A stretch of 64,000 nucleotides of DNA, taken from AA29 sp041481445 (GTDB taxonomy: Bacteria; Acidobacteriota; Vicinamibacteria; Fen-336). How positions within the stretch are numbered: position 1 is the first letter of the stretch; every line of letters begins with the position of its first letter. Location of the stretch: positions 14,735 to 78,734 of the forward strand of contig JBGPBV010000013.1 of the NCBI GenBank assembly GCA_041481445.1, given 5' to 3'. The notes under the pieces are model-generated. The model worked only from the letters and a program-made list of their open reading frames with translations. It searched no databases and was not told where the DNA came from. This document shows, piece by piece, positions 62,775-64,000 of the stretch. Position numbers and translations under genes: made by a program.

Positions 62775-63764
62775 GTGACGCGAAGGGGAGTCCCGGCCGT
62801 GCTCGGAGCGGGCGCCCTGCTCCTGGCCCTGGCGGCGGTCGACGGGGCCGCGCCCGCGCCGGGTCCGGCCGCCGCTCGCGTGAAGAGCCTCAAGATCCTC
62901 ATCCTCTCGACCATGCTGGCCGACGACGGCATCGGCGAGTGGGGCTTCTCCGCCCTGGTGGACGTCGACGGCCATCGCATCCTCTTTGATACGGGCGACC
63001 GGCCGAACACGGTCAAGGACAACGCGCGTGAGCTGAAGGTCGACTTCACGGACGTGCCCGAGGTCGTCCTCAGCCACAACCACTCGGACCACACGGGCGG
63101 CCTGCTGACCCTGCGGCGCGACGTCCAGCCTCGCTCCGCCTCTGCGCTCGCGCGCGTCCACGTCGGCAAGGGACTCTTCTGGAGCCGTCCGACCAGGGAC
63201 GGGACGGGCGAAAACAACCTGCCTTTGAAGACCCGCGCCGACTACGAGGCCGCCGGCCTGACCTTCGTCGAGCACGACGCCCCCGCGCAGATCCTGCCCG
63301 GCGTCTGGCTCACCGGGCCCGTGCCGCGGGTCCACTCCGAGCGGAACTGGAGCGACGTGGGGAAGGTGCGCACGCCGGACGGCCTGGTCGAGGACACCAT
63401 CCCGGAGGACGAGTCCCTCGTCTTCGACACCGACCAGGGCCTCGTGATCCTGGCCGGCTGCGGGCATGCCGGCATCGTCAACACCGTCGAGTACGCCCGG
63501 AGGGTCGTCCGTCCGGCCAGCATCCACGCGATCGTCGGCGGCCTTCATCTCTATGCGCTCGACGACGAGAAGCTGAACTGGACGGCCGACCAGCTCAAGA
63601 CCAATGGCCTCCAGACGTTGCTGGGTGCGCATTGCACCGGCATCGAGGCTGTCTACCGGATCCGCCAGCGGGCCGGGCTCGACCGCAAATCGGCCGTTGT
63701 CGGGGCGGTGGGGTCGTCCTTCACGCTCGGCACCGGCATCGACCCCCGCGACCTCGCGCGCTGA
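62775..63764 (+). CDS. Secreted metallo-beta-lactamase-fold hydrolase
   Basis: A 329-residue protein with a signal peptide (AVLGAGALLLALAAVDGA). The fold is marked by RILFDTGD, the metal motif LSHNHSDHTGG, a late histidine in VVILAGCGHAGIVN-type context (ILAGCGHAG) and VGGLHLY and GAHCTG. It resembles proteins annotated as dihydropterin-ribofuranosylaminobenzene phosphate synthase-like MBL enzymes; the true substrate is unknown. The start is GTG 62775. Confidence 0.85.
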   Translation: MTRRGVPAVLGAGALLLALAAVDGAAPAPGPAAARVKSLKILILSTMLADDGIGEWGFSALVDVDGHRILFDTGDRPNTVKDNARELKVDFTDVPEVVLSHNHSDHTGGLLTLRRDVQPRSASALARVHVGKGLFWSRPTRDGTGENNLPLKTRADYEAAGLTFVEHDAPAQILPGVWLTGPVPRVHSERNWSDVGKVRTPDGLVEDTIPEDESLVFDTDQGLVILAGCGHAGIVNTVEYARRVVRPASIHAIVGGLHLYALDDEKLNWTADQLKTNGLQTLLGAHCTGIEAVYRIRQRAGLDRKSAVVGAVGSSFTLGTGIDPRDLAR

Positions 63765-63812
63765 GCCCGTGACGGGCGGTAACACGGCCGCCGGTCGCCG
63801 CTCCTCGGTCGT

Positions 63813-63932
63813 ATGACGCCGATCCTCGCCGTCGCCCTGGCCGCCGCCTTTCTCATGGCCCTCATCACCGTCTCGACGTACAACCGGCTGGTGCGCCTCC
63901 GGAACGGCACCGAGAGCGCTTCTCGCCCCTGA
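63813..63932 (+). CDS. Short membrane-anchor peptide, LemA-N-terminus-like
   Basis: A 39-codon frame: hydrophobic helix PILAVALAAAFLMALITVS followed by TYNRLVRLRN, which is how LemA proteins begin, and then a stop after nine unrelated residues. It could be a truncated LemA gene or an unrelated small membrane protein. Its TGA overlaps an ATG (TGATG) at 63932. Confidence 0.3.
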   Translation: MTPILAVALAAAFLMALITVSTYNRLVRLRNGTESASRP

Positions 63933-64000
63933 TGGTGGCGGCGCAGGCCGGCCGCAGCGAGGCCGTGCGCGCGCTGCTCGCCATCCTGGCCGCCGGTGAG
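63932..64000 (+). CDS. Start of an ankyrin-like frame, cut by window edge
   Basis: Twenty-three codons are visible, MVAAQAGRSEAVRALLAI and on, resembling an ankyrin repeat helix pair. The ATG overlaps the preceding stop. Too short to be sure it is a gene. Confidence 0.3.
   Translation, partial: MVAAQAGRSEAVRALLAILAAGE

Noticed and set aside
1..64000. tRNA, rRNA, insertion sequences, integrases, attachment sites
   Set aside because: I looked for them and saw none; there are no transposase-like proteins and no flanking terminal inverted repeats.

Overview
The window is GC-rich, densely coded chromosomal DNA, with many 4-nt stop/start overlaps (ATGA or GTGA) inside operons. I see no rRNA, tRNA, transposase, integrase or CRISPR array. 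A MacB/FtsX-type permease of the acidobacterial duplicated orphan kind, PQQ synthesis, a GH57 branching enzyme next to a DUF4912 protein, and the order rplM-rpsI-rpsB-tsf-pyrH-frr suggest a free-living, Gram-negative-type bacterium of or near the Acidobacteriota. That placement is inference; a ribosomal-protein tree would test it.

Region 1 (1-5.1 kb) holds the end of a histidine kinase, an NtrC-type activator, and pqqABCDE behind a sigma-54-type promoter. A tandem repeat and a strong pqqA/pqqB hairpin suggest the regulator next door controls PQQ synthesis. Region 2 (5.1-18.2 kb) has an OsmC/cupredoxin pair, a chemoreceptor, a formylglycine-enzyme-like protein without its cysteines, a FolK-FolE2 fusion, a TonB receptor, a class IV aminotransferase, a permease and a hybrid kinase. 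Region 3 (18.3-33.2 kb) has a secreted serine hydrolase, asd-lysC-dapB, dgt, an 11-bp-phased array of DnaA-box-like motifs, asparaginase, an EamA transporter, AlaX, threonine synthase and the ribosomal/translation operon. Region 4 (33.3-38.4 kb) is repair and SOS: nth, dinB and lexA, with a nitrilase-type amidase and small proteins.

Region 5 (38.4-51.8 kb) holds a polytopic membrane protein, an ECF sigma/anti-sigma/Spy-like unit, DUF4912 plus the GH57 branching enzyme, MEMO plus AMMECR1, a decayed HNH gene, a methyltransferase, an SDR with a replaced catalytic tyrosine, a PilB/GspE ATPase and arginase. Region 6 (51.8-64 kb) is an island of secreted proteins: two different seven-repeat (probably seven-bladed propeller) proteins, an M23 peptidase, a deleted paralogue of the first propeller, a LuxR-type regulator, a subtilase and a metallo-beta-lactamase-fold protein. 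Several share a 5' element, a C-terminal domain or 3'-end remnants, so the island looks built by local duplication and loss.

Across the window, several genes have a -10-like hexamer only 6-9 nt before the start codon, suggesting that leaderless mRNAs are common in this organism.
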